Source of the DNA: Streptomyces camponoticapitis
Lineage (GTDB): Bacteria > Actinomycetota > Actinomycetes > Streptomycetales > Streptomycetaceae
NCBI RefSeq assembly: GCF_014646115.1
Contig: NZ_BMMV01000008.1
Location: 318,125-352,865, forward strand
Reading direction: 5' to 3'
DNA length: 34,741 bases
Shown: positions 31,798 to 34,741 of the stretch, in pieces
Layout of the letters: every line of letters begins with the position of its first letter
How positions within the stretch are numbered: the first letter of the stretch is position 1
The notes under the pieces: model-generated
The model's input: only the letters and a program-made list of their open reading frames with translations
What the model was told of the DNA's origin: nothing
The model's database searches: none
Position numbers and translations under genes: made by a program

Positions 31798-31822
31798 TGG
31801 CCGGGGACCGCTTCCCCGGCCA
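31798..31822. terminator. Hairpin upstream of the Nif3-like gene
   Basis: TGGCCGGGGA (31798-31807) pairs perfectly with TCCCCGGCCA (31813-31822) over a 5-nt loop. It could be a second stop signal for the siderophore-binding gene and insulate the Nif3 promoter. Confidence 0.6.
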
Positions 31823-31847
31823 CGGCCGCCTTCTCTCCCGGCCACAC

Positions 31848-31883
31848 CTGTCCCCGACCGCCGGACGGGACGGTCGAGGACAG
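31848..31883 (-). terminator. Terminator of the siderophore-binding gene
   Basis: CTGTCCCCGACCG (31848-31860) pairs with CGGTCGAGGACAG (31871-31883) with one mismatch, 26 bp beyond the stop codon. Confidence 0.7.
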
Positions 31884-31909
31884 GGCGGTCCGCCCGGACC
31901 GGCCGGACG

Positions 31910-32944
31910 TCACTTGACGAGGAAGCCTCGCAGATCGTCCAGGACCAGGCCGGCGGCGATGGTGCCGAGGCCCAGGTACCAGGTCTCGTCGGACACGTCG
32001 ATGGCCTGTCCCGACCGGACGGCCTTGAGGTTCTTCCAGAGCGGGTTCGCGCGCGCGGCGTCCCGCTTGGTGGACTTGGGGTCGCCGTACACACCGGTGA
32101 AGATCCAGTCCGCGTCCGCCTGGTCGATCTCCTCGGGGCTGACCTCGATCGCGAGGTCGTTGATCTGCTGGTTGGCGGGCCGCGGCAGACCGATGTCCTG
32201 AAGGATGATGCCGATGAACGACGCCTTGCCGTAGAGCCGGGTCTCGTTCGGCCTGTAGCGCACCATCGAGATGGTCGGCTTGTCGGCGCCGATGTCGTCC
32301 GACAGTGCCTTGACCTTCGCGTCGTACGCGTCGAGTGCCTTCTCGGCCTCGGCGCTCCGGTCGAGGGCCGCCGCGTTGAGCCGGAGGTTCTCCTTCCAGG
32401 GGAAGCCGGGTCGGATGGAGAACACGGTGGGGGCGATCGACGCCAACTCGTCGTACTTGTCGGCGGCGCGGAGCTGGCTGCCGAGGATCAGGTCGGGCTT
32501 GAGGGCCGCGATCGCCTCCAGGTTGAGGCCGTTGCTGGTGCCGACGCTCTTCGGGCTGCCCGCGCCCTTCTTGAGGTAGGACGGTATGGCGGCGGCGCCC
32601 TCCGTGGGCGCGTAGCCGACGGGTTCGAGGCCGAGGGAAACAACGTTGTCGAACTCGCCCACGTCGAGCACGATGACGCGCTCCGGTCGGGCCTTCAGGA
32701 CGGTCTTGCCGAGGGCATGGGTGACGGTACGGGGGAACTCGCCCGGCTTGGCGTCGGTGCCGTAGCCCGCGGTCTTCTTCGCCGCGTCGGCGAAGTCCTT
32801 GCCACCCGTGGCGACAGCCTTCTTGTCCGCGTCGGTGCCGGGCGGGGAGGACTCGTCCGCCCCTCCGCCGGTACCGCAGGCCGCGAGTGAGAGGGCGGCG
32901 GCCAGGGCCACGAGTGCGGCTGTGCCGCGGCGTCGAACGGACAT
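31910..32944 (-). CDS. Iron-siderophore ABC transporter substrate-binding lipoprotein
   Basis: A 344-aa FecB/FhuD-type binding protein anchored outside the membrane. The signal peptide ends in LSLAAC with Cys23 as the lipid site. The fold begins at PRTVTHALGKTVLKARPERV, then VVSLGLEPVGYAP, LNLEAIAALKPDLILGSQ and SIAPTVFSIRPGFPWKENL, typical of hydroxamate or mixed siderophore receptors. No permease or ATPase gene is adjacent in the window, so it must share a transporter encoded elsewhere. ATG 32944 follows GGAG, and an iron box lies 22 bp upstream, so iron repression is likely. Ligand is unknown. Confidence 0.9.
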   Translation of the reverse strand: MSVRRRGTAALVALAAALSLAACGTGGGADESSPPGTDADKKAVATGGKDFADAAKKTAGYGTDAKPGEFPRTVTHALGKTVLKARPERVIVLDVGEFDNVVSLGLEPVGYAPTEGAAAIPSYLKKGAGSPKSVGTSNGLNLEAIAALKPDLILGSQLRAADKYDELASIAPTVFSIRPGFPWKENLRLNAAALDRSAEAEKALDAYDAKVKALSDDIGADKPTISMVRYRPNETRLYGKASFIGIILQDIGLPRPANQQINDLAIEVSPEEIDQADADWIFTGVYGDPKSTKRDAARANPLWKNLKAVRSGQAIDVSDETWYLGLGTIAAGLVLDDLRGFLVK

Positions 32945-32965
32945 CTGTGCTCCAAAGTTTCTTAC

Positions 32966-32984
32966 TTAGGGATGCCTTACCTTA
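32966..32984 (-). promoter_or_regulatory. Iron box of the siderophore-binding gene
   Basis: On the minus strand TAAGGTAAGGCATCCCTAA matches 14 of 19 positions of the DmdR/DtxR-type box. It ends 22 bp before the start codon and so would block transcription or early elongation when iron is plentiful. Confidence 0.78.
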
Positions 32985-33075
32985 TGCATGCCCTTCCGGC
33001 TCAGCACAACCGCCCCCTCCCCCTCAGCCGAACGCTTGACCAGCCACCCTTATGTGTGAAGCGAGTTGGCCCGTG

Positions 33076-33104
33076 TTGTACGGCAGCGAGTGCGAACCTA
33101 GCGT
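33076..33104 (+). promoter_or_regulatory. Promoter of the 33127 gene
   Basis: TTGTAC (33076-33081), a 17-bp spacer and TAGCGT (33099-33104) fit a vegetative promoter, with GGAGGTGA at 33112-33119 as ribosome site. Confidence 0.6.
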
Positions 33105-33126
33105 CGTCGCCGGAGGTGACAGAGCG

Positions 33127-34380
33127 ATGACAGCCTGTGTCACGGAGAGCGGGGAGAACACCGCACCGGACGGGGCCGCCCGGTGCGCGGGATTCGTGAT
33201 CGCGGCGGACGGTTCCTACGCGGCGCGGCTGACCCTCGGTGCGGAGGCGGGCGCGAACCCTTCCGAACGGGAGGACGGGGAGGGGGACGGCACCGGTGCG
33301 GCCTGGTTCCCGGAGCGGTGGACGCTGAACGGGCCGGAGCCGTACGCCGTACCGCTCCCGCTCGACCAGCCCGAGGAGCCCGACGCCAAGGTGCTGCCGC
33401 TGATCGACGGGCGGGTGCTGATCCACCGTCGGGTGGCGGACCGGCAGGCGTTCTCGCTGCTGTATCCGACGGGGCCGGGCACGGGTGAACTGCCCCTGGG
33501 CGCGGTCGAGTGCCCGCGTCTCACCCTGCTGCCGCCGTCGCCCGACGGTACGAGCGCCTATGCCCTGGCCCCCGGCGAACACGGCACCACGCTCTGGCTG
33601 GTGGCGGGCGGCGCGTTCGGCCCGGAGCCGGTCGCGACCGTACGTGGACGCTGCACGGGCGGCGTCTGGCTCGACCGTACGGGGCGGCTGCTGGCCCTCG
33701 ACCGCGAACTGGACGGCGTGGTCAAGTCCGTCGCCGTCGACCTGCAACGGGGCGGCGAGGTCAGCCCGTTGCTCCAGATCACCGAGGAGAGCAACGACCG
33801 GCTGCTGCTGGCGGACGCCGACAGCGGTCTGCTGCTGATCCGTTCGGACGCGCCGGGCCACGACCGGCTGGGCTGGGGCGTGCTGGGCAGCGCGCGGCCG
33901 GTGCGCTTCCCCGAGTGTCTGCGGCCGGCCGAGTGCGCGGTCACCCCTTTCGCCGTACAGCCGGGGCAGGTTCTGATGCCGGAGAGCTGCGCGGTCGCGC
34001 TGCGGATCGACGGGCCGGGCGGCACCTGGGTCGGGACCTGGCGGCCGTCGAGCCGGCAGCTCCATCAACAGGAGGCGCCGGACGGCTGGTTGGCGGGGAC
34101 GGGGCTGTGGTCGCCGGAAGGGGTCCTCCAACTGCCGTACGTCACGGGCACCATGCCGTGCGGCGTGGCCCGGGTGGAGACGCCGCGTGATGCCCCCCGG
34201 GACATACCGATGGACACCTGGCATCCCGCGACGGGGGACGGAGGACCCGAATTGATCACGGAACCCGCACAAGTGGAAGTCACGGACGAAAATGGGCCCG
34301 CGTCCCGTCCAACTCGCCTGGTCCGCAAGCCGGTTCCCCTGCAGCAGGCACCCCTCACCGGGCGAACGGCCGCCGGGTAG
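33127..34380 (+). CDS. Unknown protein, probable beta propeller
   Basis: A 417-aa cytoplasmic protein without signal peptide or membrane helix. It consists of strand-rich units with motifs like AGFVIAADGSYAARLTLG, LTLLPPSPDGTSAYALAPG, GGVWLDRTGRLLALDREL and NDRLLLADADSGLLLIRSD, spaced like blades of a propeller. The last 60 residues are Pro/Thr/Arg-rich and probably disordered. ATG 33127 is fixed by GGAGGTGA seven bases upstream and a promoter before it. I do not recognise a function; it may be a conserved Streptomyces protein, and no neighbour indicates a pathway. Confidence 0.78.
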   Translation: MTACVTESGENTAPDGAARCAGFVIAADGSYAARLTLGAEAGANPSEREDGEGDGTGAAWFPERWTLNGPEPYAVPLPLDQPEEPDAKVLPLIDGRVLIHRRVADRQAFSLLYPTGPGTGELPLGAVECPRLTLLPPSPDGTSAYALAPGEHGTTLWLVAGGAFGPEPVATVRGRCTGGVWLDRTGRLLALDRELDGVVKSVAVDLQRGGEVSPLLQITEESNDRLLLADADSGLLLIRSDAPGHDRLGWGVLGSARPVRFPECLRPAECAVTPFAVQPGQVLMPESCAVALRIDGPGGTWVGTWRPSSRQLHQQEAPDGWLAGTGLWSPEGVLQLPYVTGTMPCGVARVETPRDAPRDIPMDTWHPATGDGGPELITEPAQVEVTDENGPASRPTRLVRKPVPLQQAPLTGRTAAG

Positions 34381-34497
34381 AGCTGGTTAGTATTTTGCCG
34401 CGGGTCCGGTCGGTCGGTACGGGGACGGCCGGCCTCCCGTGTGCCACGCAAGCGGCGACATCAGCGACATCAGCGATCCAACGGGGTGACTTCCCAC

Positions 34498-34677
34498 ATG
34501 TCTGAAAGCCGAACAGACACGGCCCAGAACCGTCCGCACCAGGCGGTCGGCGACCGGGACGACACCGGCCACGGAAAACACCGGGGCGGGGCCGCCGCGA
34601 CGGACGACTCCCCGTCCTCGGCGCACGGACGCCACCGCCGCCCGGGGGACAACGGGCAGAGCGGCCACGCGTCCTAG
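34498..34677 (+). CDS. Small hydrophilic protein, unknown function
   Basis: A 59-aa, His/Arg/Asp/Gly-rich, low-complexity protein beginning MSESRTDTAQNRPHQAVGDR and containing HGKHRGGAAATDD and HGRHRRPGDNGQ. It is probably disordered. ATG 34498 follows GGGGTGA at eight bases. Its TAG stop is part of CCTAGG (34673-34678), where an insertion sequence begins, so the natural C-terminus may have been cut or changed by the insertion. The 34381-34497 gap upstream holds an AT-richer spot (TTAGTATTTTG near 34387) that may be the promoter. Confidence 0.6.
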   Translation: MSESRTDTAQNRPHQAVGDRDDTGHGKHRGGAAATDDSPSSAHGRHRRPGDNGQSGHAS

Positions 34678-34741
34678 GTTCTGTCGTCAAATGTCACGCC
34701 CACATCAGGAGTGATGCGAGGGTGACAGCTGCTTCGTAGGA
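34678..34741 (-). mobile_element. End of an IS5-type insertion sequence, cut by the window edge
   Basis: The sequence from about 34678 (GTTCTGTCGTCAAAT) looks like the terminal repeat of a Streptomyces IS5-family element, followed by the end of its transposase gene. The junction lies at CTAG (34674-34677), a target commonly used by one IS5 subgroup. The other end is outside the window, so boundaries and target duplication cannot be confirmed. Confidence 0.7.
34694..34741 (-). CDS. Transposase C-terminus (IS5-like), partial
   Basis: On the minus strand the last 15 codons before TGA (34696-34694) read SYEAAVTLASLLMWA, which resembles the conserved tail of DDE transposases of IS5-type elements (SYE.AVTLA....W). 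The rest of the gene lies beyond base 34741. Confidence 0.72.
   Translation of the reverse strand, partial: SYEAAVTLASLLMWA

Noticed and set aside
31760..31798. Extended Nif3 start at ATG 31798
   Set aside because: It begins within a perfect hairpin and has no SD, while GTG 31759 has a leaderless -10 and the family's normal N-terminus.

Overview
This window is high-GC actinobacterial DNA, almost certainly from a Streptomyces or close relative. Third codon positions are strongly G/C, starts are often GTG or TTG, several genes look leaderless (a TANNNT-like -10 box 6-8 nt before the start codon), there are DmdR/DtxR-type iron boxes, and typical Streptomyces families are present (HtaA-domain proteins, an LAXTG sortase substrate, a GAF/PAS/SpoIIE phosphatase, leaderless MerR).

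Region 1 (1-9190) is a heme-iron acquisition locus: heme oxygenase with an iron box over its -35; a PhzF-like enzyme; two secreted two-domain HtaA heme-binding proteins on the minus strand; and, divergently from a shared iron box, hmuT-hmuU-hmuV plus a lipoprotein gene that overlaps hmuV by 4 bp. The inferred route is heme capture by wall- or membrane-anchored HtaA proteins, transfer to the HmuT lipoprotein, import by HmuUV, then iron release by heme oxygenase. Between hmuU and hmuV a 45-bp segment is duplicated around a GC-rich palindromic insert. The result is a 33-codon mini-ORF that keeps the ATGA overlaps on both sides.

Region 2 (9260-17064) holds a short prim-pol-like protein, a TetR regulator with a palindrome upstream, dimethylargininase, an Rsm22-like methyltransferase, a lipoprotein of unknown role, a Bcr/CflA-type MFS exporter and a Gfo/Idh/MocA oxidoreductase.

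Region 3 (17065-23846) holds a 711-aa GAF-PAS-GAF-PP2C phosphatase preceded by a possible 25-aa leader ORF, Tat-exported PhoD, an SDR, a second PhzF protein and a small unknown protein.

Region 4 (23859-31759) is core-genome-like: a small unknown protein, RNase P RNA (minus strand), a MerR regulator with a coupled membrane protein, YaaA, KDPG aldolase, a GNAT enzyme, and the set Nif3-like / zinc-ribbon coiled coil / RNase H-histidine phosphatase. The last three are tightly packed, with the zinc-ribbon gene apparently starting at a CTG that overlaps the Nif3 stop codon.

Region 5 (31910-34741) has an orphan iron-siderophore binding lipoprotein behind a third iron box, a 417-aa propeller-like unknown protein, a small hydrophilic protein, and the 3' end of an IS5-type insertion sequence that abuts the small protein's stop codon and runs off the window.

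No tRNA, rRNA or CRISPR array was seen. All family calls come from reading sequences and motifs; no searches were run.
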